Positions 31,531-43,443 of a stretch of DNA of 64,000 nt are shown here, piece after piece. The DNA comes from Siphonodentalium dalli (lineage: Eukaryota > Mollusca > Scaphopoda > Gadilida > Siphonodentaliidae). The position numbers and the translations under genes were made by a program. The DNA lies in contig CP136069.1 in NCBI GenBank assembly GCA_032622095.1, forward strand, positions 157,777,043-157,841,042, written 5' to 3'. The stretch's first letter is position 1. Each line of letters starts with the position of its first letter. A model generated the notes under the pieces. It ran no database searches and was not told the origin of the DNA. It was given only the letters and a program-made list of their open reading frames with translations.

Positions 31531-32039
31531 CGTGTACCGATTGGATAGCTCTGATAAGCGATCAACATCTCAACTTACGAGTGGCTAATCCTTTTGTAAC
31601 TGAGGCATGCCTTGATTCAATGCATTGTGACTCACCGTGGGCAGTATACAATAATCAATAGTTGATCTTTGTGAAATTTGCGAGATTTTGTTGGCTCATC
31701 GTTTCGTAGTACCGCCAATATCAAGAGAGACCTTTCGCAAAATCACGAATACGATTACGGATATGGAAATATCCTGCCAGTATACGGCCAAAATTCGATC
31801 TTTGCGCAAGGAGTTCTTATGTGAGACGAAATATACCCCACGCATTTTAATTATGTGCACATGTGTCAAGAATGTGCCACCGGTCCTGCTTTAGTCCAGT
31901 GCATTTATGAGAAAATAGGGCTGAACCTCAAAATAATTGCAACACAAAAGTTTTTGTTTTATTTTGGTTGGGAGCATCATAGAGTATACTCAGCTAAAAA
32001 TCAACAAAAATCTGAACAAGCGAAATGGTCTTTTTGAGG

Positions 32040-32480
32040 CAAAAAGTGGCGAAAATGATGAAAATTTGGTGAAAAATGGAGATTAACATTTTTTGTTAAT
32101 AACTCTTGATGTAAACATACAATTGTTATATTTTGACAAATATAAACTGTGGTACATTTGTATCCAAGATTTTGTATCATTTTATTCTATAAATATTTAT
32201 TAAATTTTCGAAATTTGGGTCAAAAAGTTGAAAAAATTGCCAAAATTCAGTGAAAAATGGAAGTCTACAATAACTCTTGATGCAGTTGTAAAATTGTCAT
32301 AACTGGGTTTGGAACTATTGTTATATAGTTATATCCACAATTGTGGGGTTTTTTCATGTTGTTACTACAAGCAAATAATCAAAATATTTTAGGGTGAAAA
32401 GATGTAAAAATGACAAGAAATCAGAGAAAAATGGAATTTCACATTACATGTTTATGCATTAGAAAATTGCCATAGTTGGA
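32040..32480. repeat. Degenerate tandem repeats, about 180-bp period
   Basis: GTGAAAAATGGAGATTAACA (32070), GTGAAAAATGGAAGTCTACA (32252) and AGAAAAATGGAATTTCACAT (32427) head related segments that include AACTCTTGATG and AATTG(C/T)CATA. Non-coding. Confidence 0.6.
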
Positions 32481-32678
32481 CTTGGACTGTTGTCAGTCAG
32501 TTATATAATATATATGGGATTTTCCATCAATTTTGGGCCAGGTTGTGGTATCAATGACACTTAGTTGTCCATATCTTGGCAAAATAGAACTAAAAAGAGA
32601 AAAAATATAGAAATTCATTAAACAAATATAGAATTTTGAAAAAATAATAAGTCTGGATAGATCGTTCTGATTTTCAGT

Positions 32679-33204
32679 CTAGGCCTCCATTTCACTGTTG
32701 TCGAAAGGCTGTTTGTTCGAACAGTCAACACCTTGGCATTCCCCACAAGACATAGAACACATAATTCCATGTTTTCGGCATGTGCACCTATTGCTTTTGC
32801 AGTCCGTTTTACATTTACAATGAATGATGTTCAGTAGTTCGTTTGGAGCTGGTGGTTCCTCGCATTTGATAGGATTAAGCCACCCATCCTTTATTAATAA
32901 CCTGCCATCCCCAATCAGTTGGTTCCAAATTAAGCACCTTCCGACATTGCACCTGGTGATATTGTATGTAAATGAAATCCTTTTCTACATAAAAGTCTGA
33001 CCATCGATCTATATTTACAATATACGTCGATGGTCTGACACAGCAGGTTACATCACCTCTGGTCGGCGCTTTGGCAACAGTGATAAGCCTCTGAAACAAG
33101 AGTTGAGGGTCGATATGTACAACGTCATTGTCGATCTTGAGAGACAGAGCACTCAAACTGATTGCAAGACAATGTTTCTTAGCAGGAATAAGTCTATTAA
33201 CCAA
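32679..33204 (-). pseudogene. Remnant of a protein with a cysteine-rich C-terminus
   Basis: Two adjoining minus-strand frames read as one protein if a frameshift at about 32877-32890 is allowed. The first (33204-32875) contains KIDNDVVHIDPQLLFQRLI and EPTDWGW. The second (65 residues ending at TAG 32679-32681) contains PPAPNELLNIIHCKCKTDCK and RCTCRKHGIMCSMSCGECQG, with cysteine spacings 1,3,4,1,6,3,2,4 as in CXC/CRC-type zinc-binding tails. I remember similar proteins (DPQLLFQRL block, W-G-W, PPAPxxLL, then the Cys-rich tail) as long, repetitive, transposon-linked proteins of unknown function in many invertebrates. Those are much longer, so an internal deletion is likely. It lies inside the snap-back element and probably came with it. 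Confidence 0.6.
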
Positions 33205-33205
33205 T

Positions 33206-35305
33206 TATAAACAACATACTAAAAAGGATCAAGAAAGGCGAAATTGATCAATTTTGTGAAATAAATTTAGTAAAATTTGGTAAAATACCCATTTTATAGC
33301 TTTTCAAGGATGTTTATAAAAAACTTCATTTCACATGTCCTTCCATTTATATATTCATTTTGTTATCTGATTACAGAACATAAAACATTTTCCAGATACG
33401 TTGAGAATTTTTCCAGTTATGTGCCTCCAAAATTGTGAATTTGTCTAATTTCGGAGCCTCAATTTCTGAAGAATTAGCTAAAATCAATATTTTAGTGTCT
33501 AGTATTTCAAAAACTAGAGAACAATGATGGGATATCTTACTGTTGTATTAGTTGACCTCACTATATTGTGCACAAAAAAATATTTCTTTATGCATCTATG
33601 ATCGAGAAGACAAAAATATTCTTAAACAAAATGTGTGTTCTATTTGCCTTGTGACACAGAACTGGTGTGATGAAATACCATATTTGAGGTCATACAACTC
33701 AATAAATTGATATCCATATGCCCTGTATTTCTCATAACCTCTTACGTATACTAGATTAAATATACTGTGCTGGAATTGCTAAACACATATGTGCCATAAT
33801 CAACTTATGGCCCTATGAATCCTTTGTATTGACTCTTTTCCAAAAATGCCATTTTGGACTGTTTTGTGGTGTTTTTGTCCATTTTAAATTTTTTCTTTTG
33901 CACAAATAGTAAACAACAATGAATAAAATTAGTGTGTAATGTGTAAAATCATTTGAATGTTCCTCCTAAAACACTTAGTGTTGGAAAAAATATTATTACA
34001 TTGGTTATGCCAATCAACAGTCACTGGATTTCACATATTTTGAATGTTGATAATGGGGTAGGTGAAATCACAAAGGCTATGATCTTGTCACCATATTCTA
34101 GTCATTGGAGACAAAGGGTTGTTTTATTCCAGTTTGTGCAGATTATTCTTGCATGGTAAACAGTTTAGTACTTTAATAATTATTAGATGTTTATTTAGAA
34201 CTTTATCAGCATGTTATATAGAACCAGCCAGAAATAATGATTCGCTATTTCGCCATTGATTTACAACAAAAATGATTGTAGCTCTAAATATGAACATCAA
34301 AACAGGAAGCAGTTTGCTCTGTATGAAATAATAACATTTGTAGGGGCTGGTGATGTTAAATTTTTATGCATCAAGGTCCATATATTCTAGATTTTGTCAA
34401 TATGGTTTCCCCTACCCCATTTTTCAGATATTCAAATTTGGCATCAGTTTCTAGAAAAATTAGTGAAATTCAGTGACATTCATTGACATGTCCAACATAT
34501 AGCATTTATTTCAACACTAAAGTGTTTCAGGAGGAAAGTTCAAATGATTTTGCACATTAAACATACATTGTTTTCACAATTTATACACAAAAACCTTTAA
34601 AAATGAACAAAAATCTCCCCAAAATGACATTTTTAGATGATTCAATTCTAAAGATTCATAGGGCCATAATTTGATTTTCTACACCATGATTTGGGAAATT
34701 CCTTTACAATGTGTTTAATAATGTATACCTAAGTGATTATGAGAAAGACAGGGAATATGGATATATAATTATTGATTTGTATGACATCAAATATGCTATT
34801 TCATCACGGCGGTTCTGGACCACAGGCAAATTTGGCTGCCCATACAATGGTGGAACACACATTTTGTTTAAGAATATTTTTGTCCTCTCAATCATAGATG
34901 CATAAAGAAATCATATTTTGTGCACAACCTAGAGAGGAAATGACTAAAACAACAAGGAATCCCTTCATTTTCTTTATTTTTTTAAATACAAGACCATAAA
35001 AAATGGATTTTAACTAATTTTGAGAAATTGAGCCTCCGAAATTAGACAAACTCCAAATTTTGGAGGCACATAACTAAAAAAATACTGAACGTATCTAGGA
35101 AAGGTTTTCTTTTCTGTAATCAGGGTTGTGCACTCTACAAAATGGTTATATAAATGGAAGGACATGTGAAAGGACGTTTTTTATAAACATCCTTAAAAAG
35201 CTATTAAATGATTATTTTACCAAATTTTGACAAATTTATTTCACAAAATTCATCAATTTCGCATTTCTTGATTCTTGTTGATTTTTAGTATATTATTTGT
35301 GATGG
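33206..35305. repeat. Long inverted repeat, arms about 1 kb, centre near 34240
   Basis: Paired blocks include CTTTATGCATCTATGAT (33590) with ATCATAGATGCATAAAG (34892), GCCATAATCAACTTATGGCCC (33793) with GGGCCATAATTTGA (34661), ACATGTCCTTCCATTTATAT (33337) with ATATAAATGGAAGGACATGT (35147), and GTTCCTCCTAAAACACTTAG (33959) with its partner at 34520. Arms have diverged, so the palindrome is old. Confidence 0.9.
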
Positions 35306-35383
35306 GTTAAAGTACTTATTCCCACTGAGAAACTTTGTGTTGCAATTATTTTGAGGTGAAACCATAAATGCACTGGACTACTT

Positions 35384-36600
35384 GGGGACGCTTTAACATT
35401 ATATGTGTGGTGTATAACACACGGATAAGAACATGGGATATCAAAGATACACACATTATTTTTCCAACCAAATATATGTGTAACTGAATAAAGTGGGTCA
35501 TATGCCGTCTCACCATTTAGCCACCGTAGGTAAGTTGTGGTGTGTCCACCTTACTAGGACAATATATCCAACCGCGCTTCTACGACGATACAACCGCGCA
35601 TCTCCTAGTTTTATGTTGCAATCTGTATTACGAAATCGACAGAAATAGAGAGTTTTAATTTATTTTGACAGAATGGAACGGTTGGCATAGTAGCAGTTAT
35701 ATTCGCTATAGCTCGACATATACTTGGTTGAATTCGATACAATTCTGTATATTTTGGCAAAGCATTGGGGTAAAAATGGGCTGCAGAAACAGCCCGGGGT
35801 CGTACCTTTGGAACAATTTTGTTCACAAATGTATCGCAATTTAGCAACAAGATTGAGTATTTCCTTGCCGATTTTTTTCGGATTCCTATAGTAAAATCTT
35901 CCTGCAACCACCTTGCGTTGAAATGAATGTTCATCCGTTCGCTAATTTACATAATTTGAGTCGATTTCGGAGCTGGTATATCGAAAAATATACGACAATG
36001 CTTCTTTGTGACCAACAACCAACCATCTATGTTGCTGAATTCCCTTCTACTTATAACTAAATAAATATAGCGTGTATATTTGTCCGAATAGATATTCAAA
36101 GAGTTACTATTCGTTTCCGGAAAAAAAGATGTACTCAAATCCGTCTCGTCTCGTGCTAAAATGACACATTCGACAAACCATATTAATCAAATCAGCTGAT
36201 ATACGAGTCCCATGTGTTCTTGAATTTTGAAGCATGATATACTTGACAAGGAGCTGATTGTCCGGTATCGATGGGGTAGCATGCATGGGTATAGAAACGT
36301 GTTGTAAAGGACTCTGCTATTATTGAACAGATTTTCTCAGTCGAATTAATTTGCCTGAAAGAATTTAGCATCTGAACGAATAACCTATGTATGTCCATGT
36401 GGAAAATGATATAGTTTCGCTCCCCAGACACTAGCACTAATTTTGTGTTGCTGTTATTTATGTTGGATTTGCCTATGCTTTAGCTTACACCACGCATCTA
36501 CCTAATGTGATGTATACGAACGCTCAGTACAAATAATATAACTATAATACATGTATATATATGCTATACATTAATTGGAGTTGTCTCATTTGACTGGGGC
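35384..36600. other. No gene recognised
   Basis: Two overlapping minus-strand frames at 35611-35934 and one at 36192-36437 have no motif I recognise and no splice support. Confidence 0.4.
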
Positions 36601-37102
36601 TTAAAGGTACGGTTGGCCTTGGCGGTGGGTATCCTGTGAAAATATATCCACCCGTCAAAAACCGCCACAAACAGAAAGAACAACAAAATGTAGACAGACT
36701 TTGTCCGTATACAAATAAGAAATATCGCATAAACAGTATGTTATTGTCATATATTTGACCATTGTTATGTAAACAAAAGCATAAAAAGTTACTTTTCTGG
36801 TGTTTGTTTATATTATGATGGTAAACATAAAGAGCGTTCTTTGTGGGTGAATTCCTGATATGGAACGAATAAAGAGCGTTTATGCGATTTGTGTGTGATT
36901 AGCCAGCGGCATTGTGCTGTCTTCTGTAACACAACCAGGCTCTTGCTTAGGTAAAATATAGTAAATCTTTATGATAACATGCTGTTTACGCGGTGGTCAT
37001 GGTATATATGAACGAAACTGTATGCGATTTAATGTTTTTCTGTTTACGGTGATTGGAACAAATATGAATATTTTCGACAACTAAGGCCTCACGTGCCTTT
37101 AA
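36601..37102. mobile_element. 502-bp MITE, copy 2
   Basis: Begins TTAAAGGTACGGTTGGCCTT and ends CACGTGCCTTTAA. Same length as copy 1 at 19243-19744 and mostly identical, including AAAGAGCGTTCTTTGT and CACAACCAGGCTCTTGCTTA. No coding capacity. Confidence 0.9.
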
Positions 37103-38850
37103 TCTCTTTAGACTTCCGTAAAATGGGTTTCCCCAACATATTGTCATAGCCATACGCGGGCCCGTGTCACGACATATCATCGAGAAAACTACGGGCGTCA
37201 CATTGCAAGGATTAAAGCGATTCCAGGACTGCAACAAAACGAATGTGACATAGTCAATAGTTGGGTTTACCAGTCTTGTGCTGTATGATGTCATTCGCAT
37301 TGATTTTTTTCATCAATTCCGAAATCGACTCCATTAACAGCCTATATCTATCCCAATGCTTTGACCAAATATAAATAAATATACCGAATTCAACTCGGCA
37401 AATGTCGGGGTATTCAGCTAATATAACTGCTACTATACCAACCGTTCCCGGTGAAAATTGTTTTCTGGTAACAGTGGTTTATGTAAAAACAATAAATGTA
37501 CATCTGATAGAACGAGAGAGATAACTGATATTGTGTTTTGCGGCAGTATAGCACCACCACATCCATTTATGTTGCTAACTTGTTCAGTAACTTCTCCAAA
37601 CTTCTTCTATAAACAACAACTAATCTCGGATACTACAAAAACTGGATATCGAATATATTTGTTTTAAGGAGATTTTAACGTTCAAATTTCACAAGCTTGA
37701 AAACTGACCAAAGTCACTTGAAACAATATATACTTATGCATATGGGGGCGGGATTATGACGTACATGTATATAGGTTCCGAGCCATGGACAATATAGTCC
37801 TATATTTTATATCACCCAGAAATGGCGCTTGCTTATTGGTCGAGAGCTCTGTCCTATATATAATACAGTGTTGTACTAATTTAGCACTCTACTATATACT
37901 TGTATGGTATCGTTATAAATTTAACACACTACTGTACCGAACTCTCGTGTACAACCATGAACAGAGATAACAATGTCGATAAAATATGTACAGGAATTTA
38001 TCCACCAATTTCACGATCCCATTTTCACAAATCTTCGTACCCAGAAGTACTATGGCCATGTTATTAACTTGAACCTGGCCCCCATTACGTCAGACGTCGC
38101 GTCATGACGTTAATGACATTGTAGCTCAATCTGATGGTGGTCCATCGTCACTCACCCGCTGTTTATCGGCAGATCGGGACGAAACTTGGTACATAGACGT
38201 ATTGTGGCCATGTTACCACAAAACTCGTCAGTTACTACATAACTCGGCGTAACAGACCGACTAGCACATACACCCATGCCCAGCTAGATGTATAGGTACC
38301 ACGAAAAGCTTTGAGAAATCTAAATTTAAAACTATGATGTCGAAAGCAGTATTCCATTGTTCATGGTAGCTTTACATCGGTGGGTTAATCGGTCTCTAGA
38401 ATGTAGATGTACAAAATACAGCGACTTCGCTCGATGAATACATTTCATGTTATGTAAAAGATACGAAGCTCCAGTTTAATACCAAATTTGCTAGTGGGCA
38501 TAGCTATTTCGCAGTAGAAACCAAATTATACAGATGTCCCGAAGCCTTGATTTTGATAATTTTTGTGTAGGTCAGTTGTTGTTCCGGAGTCTCGCTCTGA
38601 TTCTGATGCTTATGTTACGAAATCAAACAACAAATATCGTGGTCAGATCAACCGATCTGAAAACAATCAAGAAACAACTGTGGTATATGTTGAAATTACT
38701 GAAATCATATCATAAATGTCATTATTAAATAAGATAATCTTGCTCAAACTGTTGCCAACTAATAATACCTACATGTATATATGTATGTTTATTAAATTTC
38801 TGCAAAATAACTCTGTATCTTTTATGACGCTGCGCTGGCGCAGCAATAAA
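37103..38850. other. No gene; one fragment shared with 27431-27560
   Basis: TATTGGTCGAGAGCTCTGTC (37833) and GAACAGAGATAACAATGTCGA (37958) match the 3' part of the 27188-27574 region in the same order, so a dispersed repeat is present at about 37823-37990. Near 38160 are GTTTATCGGCAGATCGGGAC-type repeat sequences, also near 41329. Nothing else recognised. Confidence 0.45.
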
Positions 38851-39366
38851 GACCTTGTGCCAATGCATTCTCTCATATATTCGAATCGACCACAGGTAGC
38901 CTCGCATATATAAGAGAACGCATTGGCCTAACACTTTTTTTTATCATTTTTTATAAATGTTTCTTACATTCTTTAATAGTTTTATCATTGTTTATCATTT
39001 TTTCTTACATTCTTGAAAAAAAAATTATCATTTTTTATAACTTTTTTCTTACATTGTTGAACAATTTTTATCATTTTTGCTTAATATAAATTCTTCAACA
39101 ATTTTATCATTTTTATCATTTTTCTTACATCCTTTAACAATTTTATTTTTCTTACATTCTTTAACAATTTTTATCATTTTTTTTCTTACATTCTTTAACA
39201 ATTTTTATCATTTTTAATCATTATTTGTTTCATTCTTTAACAATTTTTGATCTTATTTTTCATTTTATCTTACATTTTTTAACAATTATAAAAATTAAAT
39301 CTGTTTAGGCCAATGCATTCTCTTATCTATGCGAGGCGACCTATGGTGAATGCATTGGCACAGGTT
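38851..39366. mobile_element. 516-bp MITE with 80-bp TIRs and internal minisatellite
   Basis: Both ends carry TGTGCCAATGCATTC, GTCGCCTCGCATA-like and TAAGAGAA(C/T)GCATTGGCC blocks in inverted orientation (38851-38935 and 39303-39366). Each TIR is itself partly palindromic, because TGCCAATGCATTCTC and GAGAACGCATTGGCC recur within it. Non-coding. Confidence 0.85.
38945..39290. repeat. T-rich minisatellite, about 35-bp unit
   Basis: TTCTTACATTCTTTAACAA and TTTTTATCATTTTT recur about nine times with length variation inside the MITE at 38851-39366. Confidence 0.85.
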
Positions 39367-41717
39367 TTTCGCAAAATTTCACGAAGCTCCCTTCATAGTA
39401 GGGTTAATTGGCTATAGATATGTTGCTCACATGCATGATTATGTGTCCTCAGATCACCCCAGATGCACACGCCAAACAATTGACAAATCATCTTTGTCTT
39501 ACTTTAAAAATGTTGAAAATTACTGATTACATAAATATATCATAAATATATCATAACATCAACATATATAGATTCTTCAGCATTGGAGATCTCCTATAAA
39601 GGACGACGAGCGATATCGGAATTTCCACTTTTCTATATTCTGGCTTGAATTGACACATAATTTAACTATTTGTTCCAAGACGCCATTCAATGCACGAGAA
39701 GTAACTCTACAAGTTAATTGACATAATACTTTGCCAACATTACTTCCACTGGATGCGGAATGCAGAAGCTCTGAGGCTGTAATATGAGATAACACACAGA
39801 TTTCCAATGCTAACACATGGTCAACATTCTACATTATCATACCTCATATTAAAGGCCTATGTTACTTTCCCATAGGGTGTGATTTTACAATTTGCAATGT
39901 TTCCCGCCCATGAAACATTGCCGGTCACCATTTTTGCAATGTTTACCGCTCCGACCGAAAGAGCCCGAACATGTTAACGGAAGCACCCGAACGAACTTTT
40001 ATGACGTATTTTGACCGTGACATTCAAACCGGAAACCCCAAATCGACTTCCGCATTCTTAAAAGTAAACATCATGGATGCCGGTTAAATTTTCAGAACTG
40101 CTGACATGGTTATTCGGTATAATAAAAACAATGGTGACCTGCCAGGATACCGTTTTTATATTGTTCACCTCCTCCCCATATTACCTGATTGGCCCAAGTC
40201 CTCTCACGTGCCGGTTCGTCCTGATTATTGCTGAACGTTGCATCCTGTACAATCACGCCTGTCTCACTCTGGAGAGATACCGAGTGGCTGCTATATAAAT
40301 GGCTAAATTGTACCTTACGATATGTACCAGTATGTGGTCTGACCAGTTACTTAAGGGCGGGTGCTGAGTTATGTGTCGATCATTTGCTTTCAGGTGGCAG
40401 CTCCATTTAAAACAACATACCGCACGTAGTCCCAAAGATGCTATGTGTGTCACATAAACTTAGTTCTTAGTCTGGATTCCGATACCAAGAAACCTAAAAC
40501 ACTGCGAAGTAAAGCTGGACAATTGACCACAGTCAAACCAATCAGGACTGGGTCAGTAAGTGGTGTTCTCTCATGTTTTATCTCTAAATAATGTTAAATC
40601 TGACGTTCTTCTTCAATTAACATCTCTTGCACAAACATCTGTGTCGGTTTTCCTCACACGACCTTAAATCACAGCTGGGTGCATTATATGCAACTGAGAT
40701 ATTGTCTGAGCCTGGCGCCATATGGAATAAAAAAAAACAATTCATAATAACAAAAATAATATTATGCAGTTATGTTCTGACCTTTCAGTCGATCGCAATG
40801 CCCACCGAATTTGAAGGTTTGATACATGAAACTGTTACGGACTACATAAGTGCAACCGCTATGTTGTGTTTAAGTGCCAAAGATATGGCCATGGCCACGA
40901 GAATTGCAAGTGCAAAACAAATTACATGCACGGAGTTCTGCTCCAGGACATGAACAGACGAATTATTCACAACCAAAGAAGTGGTCAAACTATCTCGCTG
41001 AACACTCAGTTAAGGATAGATCATGTTCCATTTGGAATTACACTTGCAAACTGATGCAAAGTACAGAAGCAATTTTGAGACAGGCTATATTCTCTTCTGT
41101 CGCTTGGTCCTATGTTCAGTTTATATTATACACTTTGCAATTGTGAAACGAATACACAAATGTCTCACTCGACTTCTTATTTTGCTTCTCGACATCCTGT
41201 GTTGAGAGAAATCACCCCCGAATGCTTTCACCTAAATCAGTGACGTCGCAAAATACGGGGAGATAAGTCATGACGTTTTCGCTCAAACGCGAAACCTATC
41301 TCATAACGCTCAAACTTTGACGCCGCATATCGGCAGATCGGTGCGTCGGTAACATCACAGGAACTTTCATACAGGAACTGTTTTAATGGGGCCAACTGTT
41401 CCAATACAAGTCTATCTCAGTCGTGAGTGGGTCTAGTGGCTAAACCAACGTTAAACCCTTACTACACAAACCAATAATGGTTGAATAACATCACCCTGTC
41501 TGTCATCGAACAACATACATAAACATTATGCTTCACAACCCGCCTTAACGACAGCATGAGCTGTAGTGGCTACCACAAGCATTTACCTGTATAACCATTT
41601 CCACCAAGAACTATTAACTCTATGGCCGTTGTTAAACGATGTGAAACAGTTTCAGCATAAGCAGCTGACCACAACCTGAAGTGAAGTCTGCTGTACGCTC
41701 AGTACTGCACTTGATAT
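39367..41717. other. No intact gene; possible gag fragment inside
   Basis: Minus-strand frame 39577-39816 and several + frames at 40077-41205 lack recognisable domains, apart from the zinc-knuckle trace at about 40840-40925. Confidence 0.4.
40780..40925 (+). pseudogene. Possible zinc-knuckle fragment of a retrotransposon gag/ORF1
   Basis: One frame reads VVFKCQRYGHGHENCKCK, close to the CxxCQRFGHxxxxC knuckle common in ORF1 proteins of jockey/CR1-type retrotransposons (the second cysteine position is not conserved). The surrounding frame is interrupted and no RT is nearby. Low-confidence relic. Confidence 0.3.
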
Positions 41718-41801
41718 CGAAACCGGGTTAGCAGCTTGATGAACCGGGTTAGCAGCTTGATAAACCGGGTTAGCAGCTTGATAAACCGGGTTAGCAGCTT
41801 G
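41718..41801. repeat. 21-bp tandem repeat, 4 copies
   Basis: AACCGGGTTAGCAGCTTGAT plus A or G, repeated four times; the last copy is truncated. Confidence 0.95.
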
Positions 41802-42844
41802 GATTTATGTCATGGTTTGTTCTAAGAAATGCAATTGTCATTGAAATGTCATTGTAGAACGTTGTCCCGTGAAATCACAAAAAGTTGCAAAGCCTCTGTG
41901 TATTTATTATAACTTTCACTTCTTGGGCTAAGTCGGAAGTTCTGGTCATGGTAGTCAGTGCTAACTACGTGGCGGCTTTAAGACGAAGCTGTTTCATCGT
42001 CATTCAGATGTCCATTTTCATGATACGCATTAAGATGGTCCACAGACGACTTAAAAATGTATTAACCCTTCCGCAACATGCTGTATATAGTTTCATGGGT
42101 ATGAAATAATAAATATCAATCAAAGACTTATGTCCGGAAACGCGGCTATCATTTAATATTGATTTAATTTGGCATGTTTTCGTACAAAATAACTCTGTGC
42201 CGTTCAAAAATGGTCCCTGATATTCACGACCGTCTTTTATATTTGCGTTTTAGTTATTTTAATTATTGAAAATAATCAAATGCTGCACTATATGTAGTTT
42301 CTACTTTATTCGCACTTAATAATACAATAGATATAATCAATTGGAGACATGTTGCGGCTGTTATTCGTTCGGAGCACCACGCTGGTGCCCTCTATTTAAA
42401 AGTTATAAATATAGTTTTACATAAATTGTTACTGTATTTGTCACACTATGATCAAATAATACCGAAATAAAATATATATTAATTGATAGAATCGTTTCCG
42501 GTCAGGGATTTTCAACGCATGAGTATTATTCCATACACAGGAAGCTATCTGGTTATGTAAAGAGATAATCCTTCTTTAACAGTTCTGACACGACATGTAT
42601 ACATATGTACGCTTAATAGTATAGCCGGAGAAGGGTTGGACCTATAGTAGGGCGGCTCCGTGTCAAAAATGGGTGAATCGTGCATTTTATGGTAAAAGCA
42701 ACAAACTTTGTATACAACATCCTGAGGTGATATCTTGTGGATTTGGATATCATGCCAAGCTAGGGAGAGCCCATGGTTGCTATGGTAACCACCGAAAGAC
42801 ATAGCCGCCAAAAATGACAAATTGGCTTTTTGCGGAAGAGCGAT
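41802..42844. other. No gene recognised
   Basis: Frame 42545-42901 on the minus strand overlaps the tandem repeat and has no domain. Confidence 0.4.
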
Positions 42845-43175
42845 TTTAGTGCCCCTCTCCCTGCACTGCACCCCTGACTCAACTAGCGCCACTTTTGCCA
42901 TATTGAGATCACACGATTAGATTCCTCGTTTCATGGAGAAGAATGTGTATCAACTTTGTGGAAATCGGCGCTAAACAGGTTTATTAATTCTTGTGCACCT
43001 CTCCCCTTCCGTGCAATCCTGACTCAAATGGCGCCACTATTGACGTCTGTAAACCACACCATTAGATTCCTCATTTCATGGAGATGATTATGTATAAGTT
43101 TGGTGGAAATCGGCGACAATTTTTTTGCCCTTCTCCCCCTTTGTGCCCCTGACAACAACAGCGTCACTTTAGAAA
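42845..43175. repeat. Degenerate tandem repeat, about 140-bp period
   Basis: CCTCTCCCTGCACTGCACCC (42855), CCTCTCCCCTTCCGTGCAAT (42998) and CTTCTCCCCCTTTGTGCCCC (43130) head successive copies, each followed by GACTCAA(C/A)..GCGCCACT-like and GATTCCTC(G/A)TTTCATGGAG blocks. Confidence 0.8.
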
Positions 43176-43277
43176 ATTCTAACCCGCACTATCTTATCCA
43201 TTATCTTTCTTGTAAATTTTTTATACCAAAATTAGACCTCTCTATTGTTATCGAGATGGTCCCTGTAAATTGTTATG

Positions 43278-43278
<1 letters not shown>

Positions 43279-43338
<60 letters not shown>
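43279..43338. repeat. (AT)n microsatellite
   Basis: About 30 uninterrupted AT dinucleotides. Confidence 0.98.
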
Positions 43339-43341
<3 letters not shown>

Positions 43342-43443
43342 GAAATGAATAATCCATGGTCTGAACAGATTGTTTAGTCTATAGGCCTTTCATGCTTCTT
43401 GCATTTTTCAATAGACATTGATTAATAACGAGTTATTATGACG

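Larger units (their letters stand above)
31892..35380. mobile_element. 3.5 kb snap-back element with CTT target duplication
   Basis: Terminal inverted repeats of about 65 bp begin TAGTCCAGTGCATTTATG (31892-31957 and 35316-35380). CTT precedes the left end (31889-31891) and follows the right end (35381-35383). Inside, 33206-34240 and 34240-35305 form a second, long inverted repeat, so the right arm nearly touches its TIR while the left arm is separated from its TIR by about 1.25 kb carrying a protein remnant. This looks like a once larger palindrome that lost one side, or an insertion into one arm. Superfamily unknown. Confidence 0.75.

Noticed and set aside
40228-40410. THAP-like zinc finger (ELCVDHLLSGGS)
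   Set aside because: Only a faint resemblance to the C-terminal part of a THAP domain. The upstream cysteines and the tryptophan are not in frame.
43100-43339. Open frame ending in repeated I-Y residues
   Set aside because: Its C-terminal half is the translated (AT)n microsatellite.
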